64,000 nucleotides of DNA from positions 26,099,470 to 26,163,469 of the forward strand of contig OY783197.1 of assembly GCA_963678675.1 (NCBI GenBank). The letters run 5' to 3'. This stretch comes from Xiphydria camelus. Taxonomy: Eukaryota > Arthropoda > Insecta > Hymenoptera > Xiphydriidae. Position 1 is the stretch's first letter. The number at the start of each line of letters is the position of its first letter. The notes under the pieces were generated by a model. That model had not been told where the DNA came from, did no database searches, and was given only the letters and a program-made list of their open reading frames with translations. Shown one piece after another: positions 34,520 through 47,887 of this stretch. Made by a program: the position numbers and the translations under genes.

Positions 34520-35035
34520 GAGAACACGAAGATATAGTAAACGAGTTTCTTTGAGGGGGAGAAGTTTTAATCGTACGTAATATATATTTTCTTAATTCTC
34601 TCTCACCTTGAATACTTATTAACACGTTCACTGCGGCACCAGTGACATATGATTTGTACTAATTTGCTTCACCAGACACATGCGTCTGGGTATCGCACAG
34701 TGAACGTGTTAAATATACCTAAACACTCCCAAATAACACAGCTAACATTAAATCAATAGCGTCCATTTTTCACTTCCCTAAGCCGGATGGAGTAAAAATC
34801 CACGAGTGAGAATACGAAGATATAATATACGAGTTTCTTTGAGGGGAAGAAATTCTGATCGCACGTAATACTTTGTTAATTCTCTCTCACCTTGAATATA
34901 GGTACTTATTAAATATAACTCCCAAATAAACGCATCTATTAACTGAATTTAAGTTAACACAGGTACCTCTACATCAACAACGTCGATTGCTCACTTCCCC
35001 AAACCAGAAGGAGTAAAAATCCACGAGTGAGAGAA
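34520..35035. repeat. Tandem duplication, about 220-bp unit, two copies
   Basis: ACGAAGATATA-N-ACGAGTTTCTTTGAGG at about 34526 recurs at 34814. AATTCTCTCTCACCTTGAAT recurs in both copies, as does GAGTAAAAATCCACGAGTGAG-type sequence at 34790 and 35011. The offset is 288 bases before the MITE at 34619 and 221 after it; the difference is explained by the MITE in the first copy. Confidence 0.85.
34619..34712. mobile_element. piggyBac-like MITE, 94 bp, TTAA target
   Basis: It is bounded by TTAA on both sides. Perfect inverted ends CACGTTCACTG and CAGTGAACGTG directly follow the TTAA. The neighbouring tandem copy has the uninterrupted sequence CTTATTAAATATA at the same place, that is, one TTAA and no element. 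This shows the exact insertion point. TTAA duplication is the hallmark of piggyBac-type transposition. Confidence 0.9.
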
Positions 35036-38000
35036 CTACCTTCAATTTACCTGCAAAGGCATTTTAATCGTTTACGTCTACCAAACACGCTCAATTACAC
35101 GCGCACACTCATTTGCTATCAACCACAGCGACGTCGTCCATTTGACAAGTGTATTAGACTACGTAAATGCCACCTAGCATCGACTTGCTATACCTAGGTG
35201 CACCATACGGGGACCCATCGTCGGCTCGCCGCCGGCGCGTGCTACAATGTTTGTTTTCCATCGCAAATCTTACGACGAGCGCGCTCTCGAGATCGCGTCT
35301 GTTTAGAGAACGGGCCTTATCTCAGGCGGAATACGAGAGAGGTGCGGGTAGGTCAAGGTCTGCGCGTTTTCATGCAGGTCCGTTACCCGCGCGGTACAGC
35401 AGGGAAAACGAAACGCGCGTAGCAGACGTCCCATCGGGACTTCACACGTACTGTAAACATTTAACGTCGCGGCGCTAGACAGTCGATTCGAGCAATTATA
35501 CGGGGAGCCCAAACGCCCACCGTAAATATCGATACTAATACGATCGCGGATATATAACGCTCAGCGACGGACAAATTATCCTCTCGGTTTATAAATAACG
35601 CGGACGAGCCCGCGCGCACGTGGAGGCGCGTAGAACGCGCGGTACCTACGACGGCGCGGTACTCGTAAAAGTTTATGCTTATAATACCGTGTCCACATAC
35701 GGTGGGATTTTATCGCTTAATTCGCGCCTTTCGTTAATATCCCCCGGGTGTATTCGTTGTCGAATCGATGGATCGTGCATTATGCATGAGCGAACGATGA
35801 CTTATTCGAGTTTTAGCCGAGCGGAAAAAGTAGGTATTTTTTAATGTCTATATTTTTCACGTTCGATCGACGCCCAAGCTTCCCTTGAGGTGCCGCGATG
35901 TCCGCGTTCGACTCTCGATTTTCTGCGGCGAGTCGGTCGCCGGGGAAAAAGTGGGGGACGTGCTTGAATGAAGCGAGTTATTCTAGGAAGTCACAGAGAG
36001 CGAGAGAGATGCGAATGCCGATGACACATGCGTCGCGATGTATGTAGGTTAACAAGTGCAACTTCCGCACGACTCGCTGCTGCAGAGGGACCTTGGCCCG
36101 CACTCTTGTGCAATTACGTAATCGTTTCAGTGATTCTACTTGGAGCACAATTTTTTATGTAGCGCGTAATTCGGAATTTTACATCAGATTGACATATTTT
36201 TAACTTCTCGAGCGGGAAATGGGTAATTTCTATTTTTGCCGTCGGTAAGAATATCTTCAGCACGTCCGATTCTCCCAAAAATCGCAACATTTGGCGTGAT
36301 ACTTGAGAAGCAATTCGTATACCCGGCACATCTCTGTGTGCAACGAGGGCGAGCAGATCTCTTTCGAAGAGATCTTATTAAAACACTAAACGCGAAATTA
36401 TTCTTCGCAAGCTGCTCCATATTAATGTCATTACTCACAGCGAGGGGGTGTCACGTTGAATATGTAAAGTTGGAAATTTATAAAAGTGCGTGGCTGATGA
36501 GATTAGCCCGCGTGCGATTGGGCCGCGTGTGCATTTATGGGCTAACCCCGCGCCTTAATTTGATTATAAATTTAATATCTTCTAATTTCCCGCAGCAGGT
36601 CGCTACGCTGAACCGGCAGCTGACGCCGGTGAAAGTTTACCGTCATGTGATACGTCACTGTTTCTCTTCACGGAGGCATCTGGGCGTGGGCTACAATTCC
36701 TTTTGACCTTACGATTAAAAACTGATGATTAACAAATGGGCATTTTTGACACTGACGTAACAAATAATTTAAAGTGCAGTAAATAATTAGAATCGATAAA
36801 ACAACTTTGGAAAAAATTTAATTTTAGGATATTTTATTATCTACGTTTCTATAAAAAAAAAAAGTATCTATAAGCAGATATCTAGTTATGTGGAATATGG
36901 GAGCTTGTAATTAGACGTGGATAATTAATTAACAAATTGTTATTGATATGAACGAGAAGTTCTACTATAAAGAAGAAAAGTATTATAAGACAATTTTGAT
37001 AAGAGTTGAATTACGGGATATTTTACTAGTCGCTACTCGGTGAGAGGAAAGATGGGTAGGTATCTCCACGTAGAGAGAGCTGTGCGGAACGGAGAGGAGA
37101 ATGGTGTATTGATCTTTTTAGTAGCGGCGTATCTCCACAGACGCAATCCAACTGCAGCAGGCTAAAGGTCTATATTTCCCTGGGGGAAAATACATTTTAC
37201 TATTCCTATAGACACAATTTACCGAGAGCATCGTGCCTTGATTTATGAAGACATTTCTGAAAGGCGTTCCATGTTGCCAAGTCCTATGGAGAATGGAATA
37301 AGAGAAATATTTTATTTACCTATATTTGTTTCTTGAAAAAAAGAACATTTAAGTATTTCTTCTTGAAAATCTCATATTTTGTTCATTGCTGTAGGTACCA
37401 CCTAATTAGGTCCATAAGTTAGATACTAGAAAATTTGATATTTTTGTATACCTACTTAGACGAGTATCGATCGTTGAATACTATTAACAAATTATTATTG
37501 TATAAATGGATAAATGTTCATCCAATTTATATTAACAGTTAGAAAGTTAACATGTGACATGAAATGATAAATATTCGAAAATTCAACGTGAGACGATATA
37601 CCTACAAATGAATTATCAAAATCGATCTTCTCAAAGCACCATGTAAATTAATTAAAGTACAATTACTTAGGTATATGAAGTATTATTTAAATTTTATTTC
37701 GTATTATTAAAACATTTCCAAGAGATGTTAACCAATTCTTAGTAAATTATGATACATCGTACATATTGAAAATGCAGCGATGACAGTCTTCATGTATATC
37801 TAATGTATGCATATCGTGCATATTTCACTTATTATATCTACAGTGAAGCTTTCTCTTCGGAAGCTAGTCGGCCAGAGAGCAGGTCAGGCATAATAGTACC
37901 TATCTATGACGTTGATAAATGTGATAGACAGCAGCGACGCCATAACCAGCGTTTAGCGCCGAGACTTTGTAATTTACAGCATCGAAAAAGATGAAGGCGT

Positions 38001-40653
38001 TTGAAAATGTTAAAAAAAACAAGCGAAGATAACAGACACCTGCATAATATCGCATTCCTCTAATCATCGTCGTGCCCAAGATACAGCGCCACTCCGTCTA
38101 GTAAGCGTCTAGGCTTGTCAACATATTATATTTAATCCAGAACGCTTTAACAAGCAATAAACAAACACTGTATCGCTTAAGCGGCGCTTAAATTAGCCTC
38201 AATACCATTTGAAACGACCGCTTGCATTTACGAAGATAATCGTGATGGTGGCTCTCGCGAGTTTTCGCCAGAGGGGAATCACCGGGTGCGATAGTGGGGT
38301 AATAGTATCCTGGTGGGGGTAACCCCCCCTCGATGTCGTAGAGTGGAAGCACCGCCTCTCAGCATGCAATGGGCGGGAATTCCCCGCGATTTACGACCTG
38401 CTACGGTCCTGACATCTAGAAGCAATATGCCGAACTTCCACTTTTCTCCTGGTGGCCATTACGTTCTCACGATTGGCTGGAATCGTTACACGACGCGCGT
38501 CAGGCAACACTTTAAATTTTCGGTTTCGATCTCGATTGCCTTCGAATTAAATATTACCATTCGGAAATAAATTGATGCCTGTTTTTATTCGATGCGATAC
38601 TGGAAGCGTTATAACGCGATTTAACTGAGGGAGTAATAGTTTTGACCGTACTGGTAAATCTATATTTAACTAATCGAAGCAGAATGTAACGAATGATGGG
38701 ATGGCTTTTTTGCCATTTATATTAAGTCAAGTGGAAGTGTATAATGGGTGAGGAAGACAGTTAATGGCACTTTGAGGTAACCAGTTCCGTTACCGAGCAT
38801 TATTCATTTATAGTTTATTCGGATTTTAATCATTTCAGGGGACAGTTTTAAAAATATAAAAAATAGAAATACTGTACTAGAGAATTAGCTCGAGATTATC
38901 TTAAAATTGGACCATTTAACTTGTCGCTTTTCTTTACAGATGTCAATAAGCATCTGTGCTAAATCGAAATTAACTTACATCTCTAGCTATTTAAGTGGCA
39001 TTAATTTCTGAATAATATTTATAAATATATTGCCAATTTGAAGATAAAATTATATGTATATTTTAATAGCAATGACTTACTATTTCCAAATAACAAACTT
39101 TATGCACTTACGTAAATTTATGCATCGTCTAAGATTTCCACTATATGGAATGACTTAATTTTTTCACGATGTCTAATTTATGATTGGTCTAGTATAAATT
39201 AAATATTAATTGCCTTTGGATGCTGTGAATCTAATCGGGCTGTGTCGATAGAGTAGGTACATCTAAATACCTACTGTTTTATTGCAGAAAACATATGTAT
39301 CACCAGTTGAAAAAATGCTTTAACCGTAAGTGTGTTACTTGGTAGTACTTGGATATAAATGTAGATGGCGACCTGTAGCATGATGATGTTAACTTGAGAG
39401 CGTAGATTTAAATGAAACTTCATATCCACAGAATATTCACGGAATATTTTTGTAAATCCGCTAAATATTTCTAGTAGGAACTTCTGATGTACAACAAATA
39501 ATTTCATTTTTGCTGTACCAATGCTTTATGCTAACAAGCTGAAGGTTATCTCCTTTTTCCTTCTGAACAAGAAATTAAAACTATTTATTACTTTAATATA
39601 TAGTAAATGAACTCGAGAAAACCTAAATTAAATAATTATCGTGTTTAAATAAAGACTTTTGTAGTCGCCGTTGGTAGTGGAATGGCCTTCCAGCTGATGG
39701 TCATGAACACTTTTGTGGTGTGTAACCCAATGCTGTACATGTAGTTAATTATTTTATAGTCGAATTTATTATACATTCTTCTTTGTAGCGAATATTTTTA
39801 CAGAAATTGCAAAATGGCAATATCTTAAACGAAATAATTATTAAAAGATTGACTGCAATGTAGGTAAATACTTATATTATTAATTTATTATGTACTAATT
39901 ATCCATATAGCTGTTATAAAAATGATCAATCAAGGAATTTAGTTTTTTCAATTTTATTATTCTCAACTGGTATTTACTGTTTCATTCCAGAAGTCACTCA
40001 ACCGATAGGGCAGGAAAGCATGAAGCTTTGGTCGGTGTAATAGTACTCTGCATTCTGTTTATTTAATAATAATGTGAATATACAATTTTTAAGAAATATA
40101 ATTGGAATTAGAAATTATATTATGTATAAAACTTTCAACTTTTGTGTTCACATATTATAATGCAATATGACATTGCTCTGAAATATAGACATCGGAAAGG
40201 AATTATTTCGAAATGCTGAAAAGTAACGAATGATCGTAGTGAGAAAAATTGATCAAATAAATACGTAAGATCTAATATATCATATAACATGCATAGCATC
40301 TTTTAAAAAAATGAATATGTAACTTACTTTAAAATTATATGCGTCATGCTATAGTGATGTTGATAATATAGTCTACTTCACTACTTTATACGGTGAACCT
40401 ACCTATAGGTATACATACATCATATTTTCCAAACGCATTTCTTCTTTTATTGGCAAGTTGCCCCAGTTGCGGTCTACGTCAATAGAACAGGTAGTGACAG
40501 AAAATGGTAAAGAATAGTGTTTATCATTTCTTAGTACCATATACTGAAACTACTTATTTATAGCTTCATAAAAAATGTATCACATTATTACTTTACTTAG
40601 AAATATATAACAATTATCCACATTTATTAAAACAACTATAATATAGAAAACAA
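35036..40653. other. Intergenic DNA, no gene supported
   Basis: 35036-36710 is of mixed composition, with GC-rich patches around 35200-35480 and 35560-35670. From 36711 onward the sequence is uniformly AT-rich with no clear element. The open frame of 156 codons at 36236-36706 has no recognisable domain. I see no RNA gene. Confidence 0.55.
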
Positions 40654-40904
40654 TTGAAGGGTCCAGTGGAAAAACTATGAGATTCCTTTTCTTTCGAAAT
40701 CGATATTTTAGCGGCATCTGTTAGCTTGTAACATGAAGTATCAACATACCAAACCTTACAGGGGACAAACAATGAGATTCCACTAAAAACTGTGGTTGAA
40801 AATAGGCGGCACAGTGGACTCCCGCGCGTTGTAAAACTTTAAATGTCGTGTTTCTCAACTTTTAGAAATATGGAACCTCATCGTTTTTCTACTGGACCCT
40901 TCAA
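40654..40904. mobile_element. MITE with TTGAAGGGTCCAGT ends, 251 bp
   Basis: TTGAAGGGTCCAGTGGAAAA at the left pairs with TTTTTCTACTGGACCCTTCA at the right, and ATGAGATTCC pairs with GGAACCTCAT. A second ATGAGATTCCACT inside suggests internal rearrangement. Non-coding. Confidence 0.8.
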
Positions 40905-42443
40905 TGACATACTAGTTATGTATACTTATAAATCGAAAATTGTATCTGATTTGAATACTTATTATCAGTAAGGAAAAAAGTACTATATTTATTTGTGTGA
41001 GTCTTGTAGCTACTGCATTTCTTACGAATTAGAAAAAGTAACAAAGATATTTTGTCATAATTACTTACGTGAAATATTACAAACATTTTACATTTTTATG
41101 ATTATAGCAAACAGGATTGAAAATATTTTATTTTGCTGCATATTGAGCAATATAGTAACATTTTTAATAAGGAGCAAAAACAAAATTTTCATAAACGTTT
41201 ATGTAGAGGGTTCTTCATTATAGATATAGGTACCTATACGATTTGAAGTGATAGCAATAAAAAGACTGTTTTAAGTATGTATATTATATTATTATAGAAG
41301 AACTGCACACGTTGCATTCAGCCATCTAAAATGCAACGTGCAAGCCCACAACTCGGATTATAAAATACCAAGCCGTTCACAGAAAGTGTACAAATCATCG
41401 AGAAAAAACGAATTAAAGTAGCGTCAGCCGGTTTGGTACACACGCCTTGGTAACAGCTTTGCCGATATTTATTCGCAAAATAATGTATGGTACTACCGCA
41501 TTATGTAAATTGCATGTAGATGAAACGTTCGCTCGCCGTGGTAGGGAGAAAAAATAATAACTGTAACTCTTGCGCGAGCTGGCGAACCTATAGCAGTCAT
41601 CGTTATAATGAGAGAAAGGGAATTTCGTTTTAAAGAAACACATAGTGAGTTAAAGTTAGATGGATATCTGACTGCGTATTATTTTATTTCACATTTTACG
41701 CAAAATTGCAAAAATTGAATTGTTAAGTGAGAGATATTATACGTATTTTTCATGTCTAAAAAAATTAATTTTTCGATATAACGTAATACCTACATAAGGC
41801 GAGGTGAAATTATCTCCATGGATAATCGATGCTTCCTGCGCCGGTAGAGATGATAGCAGCTCTGGCTAGTGCAGTGTCCGTACATACGCACCGAGATGAG
41901 TGCCTTCTGGTACAGGACACTTCTATCAGATGGAGCCACTATACGAGACGTAAGAGAGCACGGGAATATGAAATTTAAAAAATGAACTCTCTCCGCGTTT
42001 CTACGTTTCTCGCAACTACTCGTACTATTCCTTTAATAATGTAGATACATGTGTTTAGGCGTATTGGTAAAATTATTCTGCCACTATATGCTATAAAATG
42101 GACCTACCTATCAAGTAGGTATGACTTTCTTTCTATACCTAGACCCGGTACCGAAGATATAGTGAAGTTTTTTGACATTTTTTAGCAATATCATTGATGC
42201 TATATTTCTTGCAATCTAGTCCATCCAAATTTTCATGTGATACTAGACAACGCAGTCTATTATCTTCACGATTTCTCTTAGCTCAACTTTGCAGGCAAGG
42301 TTGTATTTATTAAATGCAATGTCGATTTAAGAACAATTTGTCCCTGTGCCAAATAAAGACAATTAATGGAATAATTATTTAACGAGACATAAATACTTAC
42401 TCACATCGAAGTGACGATATTTCCATTCCTCCTACAACCCGAC

Positions 42444-42688
42444 TTACACTAGAACTACCGAATGGTCGCGCTTTATAAGACGGTCGTTTTGGCGGGTGAT
42501 TATCTCGTTATCCGTGGATTTTTCGTTCACACTGCTATAGAACTTTTTTGTAGTCCGAAATGTGCTCTACAAAAAAGTATTGTACCAATGTTGACAAAAA
42601 CCTCACGGGTTACGAAATAATTGAGGTTGAATGGAACTCTGAATAAGACACCGGTCAAATTGACCGGTTGCGGTAGTTCTAGTGTTAA
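42444..42688. mobile_element. piggyBac-like MITE with CACTAGAACTACCG ends
   Basis: Perfect 14-base inverted ends: CACTAGAACTACCG at 42447-42460 and its complement at 42671-42684. TTAA follows the right end; the left flank is TTA, one base short of TTAA. Near the right end is GGTCAAATTGACCGG, a palindrome. No coding capacity. Confidence 0.8.
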
Positions 42689-43214
42689 ATAAACTCAACT
42701 ATTGTATACTTTTCACCCGTCTGGACCACCAGTATTCTTCAGACAATTTTACGTCAAGCTGACTCGAACCAATAAACGGTCACGCGTCAGCGCTGGCGCC
42801 GAAAGCCACCTCGAGTGGAGTTCCGAAGAGTGAAGAAAAGTCGAACGCATTTGACAATGTCATCAGTTACATTTACGGGGCCATGAGGGATAAAGTGAGC
42901 ACCTTGAGGTTGCATCATCGTCACTTTAAATCCCGTTACTCGGTCGTAAAAGTCTTTGACGACTTCGTCGAGCTACCGTACTGCACGGGGTGGGCCGTTG
43001 CCATAAAGTCGGGACTCTCCCCATCTACCTACCCTTACGACGGGAGAGCGGGTAATCTTACGTGGGTACGAGAGACAGTTACCTCGAAGTCAATAATCGT
43101 CGTCGATATCGACCAGGTGCAACGCAAGATTCGCGCGAAGAAGTGCGATTTGCACATTCCTCGGCTTCGATCGAATGAAAAATGGACGGAAACCGACGAG
43201 AAAAAAATGCTTCA
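42689..43214. other. Unique DNA between two MITEs, holding a 114-codon open frame
   Basis: An open frame at 42883-43224 (+) starts at an ATG after GGGGCC and is not in repeat sequence. It has no recognised domain, no signal peptide and no neighbour that would give it a role. A chance frame is the simplest reading. Confidence 0.3.
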
Positions 43215-43447
43215 CGGAAAATGATAAATCGTAGCATTTACCAAGATTGTGATAAATTTAGGGCCGAGGCCAATTTATCGTTACGATGACCACAATTTTA
43301 GTAAAAATTACAACAACGCCTGATGCCTACTTCCATAAATCTTACTGTAATTTTTACTGAAATTATAATAATCATAAAAATAAATTGGCCTTGCTCTAAA
43401 TTTTACCACAAACTTCGTAAATAGGTACTACGATTTATTTTTTCCCA
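43215..43447. mobile_element. MITE-like palindromic element, about 230 bp
   Basis: GATAAATCGTAGCATTTAC on the left pairs with the complement of GTAAATAGGTACTACGATTT on the right. AGGCCAATTTATCG pairs with AATAAATTGGCCTT, and TTTAGTAAAAATTACA pairs with TGTAATTTTTACTGAAA. No certain target duplication. Confidence 0.75.
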
Positions 43448-46275
43448 TGTCACCTAGAAGTTTCTTAGCTTGGACATCTGAATAAAAATCTACTTAAAGA
43501 AACAAATTTCGTTATATATTTCCATCAAACAATTTATTCACATATCTAGCTACTCCGTCCACGAGTCGACGAATAGGTAAATACCTATTCCAAAATGAAA
43601 AATACCGTCGAACCTCGTCTGTATTCCACGAGTTGCATAACGCGATTCACCCGTTCAACGTACATCGACTTCTCGCATCCGCCTCTAATGTCGACTATGC
43701 GAAATCAAGTCTACACGGCCCCCGCCTAAGTAAGTGAGTATCTCGCGCTCGCAGCGAACTCCGCGCGGTCGTTCATGAATTGGAAATGTCTACCTCGCGG
43801 AACCGCGCGGCAAAGCAATGCGTAAAACAAATAAAATCGCCGCACTCTGGAATATCAATGTACGAGGCCACCGCGGTCGTTACGCCGCGTATGTATACCG
43901 TACTTTGCGCAGGAGGGTGTAGGTCGTTGAGGGGACTTCTCGAATTCAGCCAACTCCCGATACACATACATATACGCATGCGACGAAATTCTTTCACCCT
44001 CTGTGCATTGTCCCGCTACAATGGCGACTCGATTCTTCCATCGCGGTCGTACTTCAACCCGGCGACGCCGTCGCGACGAATCGGTACCGGACGATCTATT
44101 TTTTGTCGCATAGAGAGTGCAGTCGCATTAAGGAGAAATGATCCCATTACTCTGCTCCCCCGGTGAATGCCTTTCTATTCCTCGCATGGCTCTCCCATGT
44201 GAAAGGCCACCTCCGGTGCTCATTCGTCACAGAAATTTTTTCGAGGCGCAGGTACCTCGCCTCGGAATGCGTGGCCACTCCTATACATATTCCTAGAGGT
44301 AAATATTACCTATGTATATGGGGTGTCTCCGAAGAAAGAGACGCTCTGCAACTATCGTAGGAAGATGATTTCTTATCGATACAAAAACGTTGCCAGATCC
44401 TCGTTGCCGTTAAACTGTATTTTAACTGTGATCTATTTTTGTTAGGGCACGTAGACTAATTTACTTCTAACAAATTGTTACGTCTAAACTTAATTTCCTG
44501 CGTATCCATACGTATCTACCGCTCTAGAGGGTGAAAACTTTCCCACCGAGCGCGAAAGTTATCGAAAACTCGCACTCAAAAGTCCCTCAACAACGCCGCT
44601 CCAAAACGGACGACTACGTGTATCGCCACAGCCGATCTTCAGGGTAAATCTCGAAGATCCATTTCGACACGCGGGGCATTATATATGTTTCCCCTTTCGA
44701 GGTTACGACGTGTGTAGCGCGTTATTAAGGTCAGCCACCTGCCGCTCGATGCGGAGCTCCACTTCAGGGATGAGTACCATTATGCCTCGCTACGTACCCG
44801 CGCAGGGGTTGGGCGGCGAACAAAGAAAATAAGAGATGCGAAACGCCGGCGCGCGCGCGAGGGACGAAAGAGAAAGAACCTTTCCCTCGCGCGCGCGAGA
44901 GGTAGGATAGCGGTGGCGGCGGGAGGGGGGCCGCCGCGGGGAATAAAGGGAAAGCGAGAAAAATGTGTCTAACGTGGCACGGGCAATTCTTCAGCGGGAG
45001 TTGCCGCCTTAATGCTCGCGGGAGAGAGGCGATTGGTTCTCGAGGAGAGCTCGCGGGAAAGATGGCCGCCATTTCCCTCCAACCACTCGGGGAAACCCCC
45101 TCTCGCTCTCTCTACCCCCCCCCCCTCCCCCGCGAAAGGAACTCGCGCCGTTCGCGGAATAAGGGGAACCCCGAGACTCTTATTCTTATTAACTGTTTAA
45201 TCTTTCCGCGAGACGTACGAGCGCGACTATAGTCCGAGGTGTCTGTATTACGACTGCAGCCTCCTCGCGAATATGACGAGTTCGTTATGCGGGTACGAGA
45301 GATACCGATGATTCACGATCGCGTCGAAGGGTCACCAGAAAATTGCGAACTGTAGAGTGACGGCGCTGCGGGTATCGATACGCGCCGGGTATGTAGGTAC
45401 GTTGTATCGCCGCGCGGAGGGATTTACGAGTTCCTGTAGCGATGGGAGTAGGAAAAGAGGCAGGGGCGGTATACGATTCGGGGTGCTGCGGTTTGGACTT
45501 GGATTAAGGGGTGAGGAGTACGATGGAAGTAACGTTGCGTCAAGCGATGTACATTTTAATTTTGATACCTACGTTAAACTTAGCAGATGGAATTCAGATA
45601 TTTTGGGCAGTGGATTAAACTGAAGGGATTGTTTTGGGAAATACTTAGGTATTTGTAAGGAGCTCATGAAATTAATGTTTATGAATTATTGGAATCATCT
45701 TACGTGTCATATATTTGCAACATATATTTACAATGTTAATAGTGTTACCTTTTCACGTCATACTTCTTTCTTGTTTTCGCACCTGATGCTCCTTTTCCTT
45801 GTTTCCCTAAAGAATCTTCCAAAACCGGCACTTAATCCTGAGATTCACGCGCATCCTCGGAAAAGATCTACGCTTTTAATTAGTTCGGTAATCGCGTACG
45901 TATCTCTTGAATCCCACTTGGTAAAATATCACCTCACGGAATAACGGCGAAATAGAGAGCGAGAATCGAAGTCAGCCTTTCGAATCGCCACATTGAAGAT
46001 GGTCTTCCCCGCGAGATAGCGCTGAGTTACACCTCTCAATTATTTGATAATGCCGCCGACACGGCGCGGAAGGGATCTCGTTAAAACTCGAAACGAGTTC
46101 TCGCGTAATCCCTTCGATGTTTATGCCGGCTTCGTAAAACTTGTAAATCTTGGGGGACGCGCGCTTCTCGTCGAGGGGTGCGATAGATAATGCAATTTTC
46201 TGAGAAGTACTCACGCTAACACATTTTTCATTAAACGACTGATTAGCGGTTACTCGTAGGACGCTTATTAAACTA
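43448..46275. other. Intergenic DNA with a CpG-rich core
   Basis: Mostly mixed-composition DNA; the 44560-45520 part is CpG- and G-rich and carries the GAGA/Pho motif group described separately. Open frames of up to 132 codons here lack recognisable domains. Confidence 0.5.
44890..45115. promoter_or_regulatory. Candidate Polycomb-response-like element
   Basis: GATGGCCGCCATTT at 45061-45074 contains Pho/YY1-type cores on both strands (CCGCCAT and CGGCCAT, both fitting CNGCCAT). Around it are GAGAG at 44897 and 45022, CTCTC runs at 45104-45114, and a G-rich stretch GGTGGCGGCGGGAGGGGGG near 44914 of the Sp1/KLF type. Pho, GAGA and Sp1-like sites together are the usual make-up of fly PREs, and the bxd region normally has one. 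Motif evidence only. Confidence 0.35.
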
Positions 46276-46534
46276 TACCGAAGGAAGAGTTTATTTGTAA
46301 TTAGGTAATAAATGTAGGTACCTATAGGTACTTCATTATACCGAAAGAAATATTTCGTTAGGCCAAGTAAATATATTATATTATATACGATTTATTAATT
46401 ATCATAAGGTCTTTTTCATTCAAACAGAAATAGAGTAGGTAATAGCTAATGAATATTCAATTGGCTTAAAGAAATATTCCTTTCTCCATAATCAAGATAT
46501 ACTTATTAACTATAAATAAATTGTTTTCTCAGTG
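46276..46534. mobile_element. MITE family AATAAACTGTTTTCTCAGTG, copy 1
   Basis: Left end ACCGAAGGAAGAGTTTATTT, right end AATAAATTGTTTTCTCAGTG. Interior blocks (AATAAATGTA, GAAATATTTCGTTAGGCCAA, TTATCATAAGGTCTTTTTCA) match the copies at 46637 and 47649 in the same orientation. Confidence 0.75.
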
Positions 46535-46636
46535 CAGCAACGAGGAACAGAGTCTAGTACCATTTGATATCAAAATTTCCGTCTTTCCCTCGACTAGATG
46601 GAAGCTCAAATGATTCAGAAAGGCGAGGAATTGCTT

Positions 46637-46861
46637 CACCGAGAAAACAATAATTTATTAATGGCTAATAAATGTAATTTCAAACATGGCAAAATAAATA
46701 TTTCGGTAGAATGAGAAAATATTACGTGTTAATCATTAGAATGCTTATTTCATTTAAACCATTTGTCGTGTCGAATAAATATCATAACACGAACAAAATG
46801 CTTATTTCGCCATATTCGAATAAACATTCATCGACTAAAAATAAACTGTTTTCTCTCGGTG
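46637..46861. mobile_element. MITE family AATAAACTGTTTTCTCAGTG, copy 2
   Basis: Left end CACCGAGAAAACAATAATTT, right end AATAAACTGTTTTCTCTCGG then TG. The interior ATGCTTATTTCATT and GAATAAACATTCATC pair with neighbouring blocks and align with copies 1 and 3. Confidence 0.75.
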
Positions 46862-47648
46862 CGAACAGCCATTTCGCGTCGTCGATCAACCCCATCAACC
46901 GCACCATCCTTAAAGAAGAGATCACCGCGCGGTACCAGTGCCACGCCACTCTCCAGGCACCACAACAAAGTCCTTTGTCACACCGCGCCCAAATACGACC
47001 TAACGGACCCGTTCCGAAAGGTGTGTCGAAACGTAGACAAAAATCTCTCTCCTAAGATCCCAATAACGAACCGGTTGGAGTAGACGACAGAGACAAAGAA
47101 GCGCGGCGGCGACCACGCGTAGATCCTGCGGCGAGATACCCCCGGGATAGCGGAGTCCAAGGGGTACGCGCCGATTGAGACGCTTCGAGAGAAAGCGCGC
47201 GCGCGGTGTCTTTTGCACCTTTTCTCGTGAAGTACGACTCGTCGGTGTAATTTTTAATCTCCAACCGGGCGCGCCTCTACGGCCTCCTCCACCCGCAGGC
47301 GCAGCGAGAGGATCATCGGGGGAGGAGCTACAAGACCCATCCGAAATGACGCACGAGCGCACGGACCACCCTTGGAGATGAAATTCCCGCGCGCGCGTCT
47401 TCCAGCCGGTTTCACACAAAACTCGTATTTATCGCGGACGCGCCTACCTGCCCCGACGTCTACGTTATGGCGGCGGAGGGATGCTAAAGCCGCCGAGAAT
47501 TTTTCTCTTTTAATCCGAACTCTCGCCGTTCCCGCTGTAGCCCGGTCGGAGTAATTGCTTCGCTGCGGCAAATTTATCGTGGACATTGTTCACGAGCTCT
47601 CGAAAGCTCTCAATTCGTGCGGTTAAAGGCTTCCGAGGAAGCGTTCCA
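46862..47648. other. GC-rich spacer between two MITE copies
   Basis: CpG-rich from about 46940 to 47560 with no element or gene recognised. Both strands are open over long stretches, which fits base composition rather than coding. Confidence 0.45.
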
Positions 47649-47887
47649 CACGGAGAGAAGGGGTTTATTTGTAGTTAATAAATGTGTACTCGATCATGGC
47701 GAAAGAGAAATATTTCCTTTGGGTCGAGTAACTCTATATTGATTATCAGAATGTCTTCTTCACTCAAAGAGAAATGGAGTAATGGATAACGAATATTTCT
47801 TTCGTCATAATCAAGTGTACGTATTTTAATATTAAATACATTATACATTAAATACAAGTGTACGTTAAATAAACTGTTTTCTCAGTG
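47649..47887. mobile_element. MITE family AATAAACTGTTTTCTCAGTG, copy 3
   Basis: Left end CACGGAGAGAAGGGGTTTAT, right end AATAAACTGTTTTCTCAGTG. It contains GAAATATTTCCTTTGGGTCG and GATTATCAGAATGTCTTCTT, the same blocks as copies 1 and 2, and a short internal duplication (TTAAATACA) near the right end. Confidence 0.8.
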
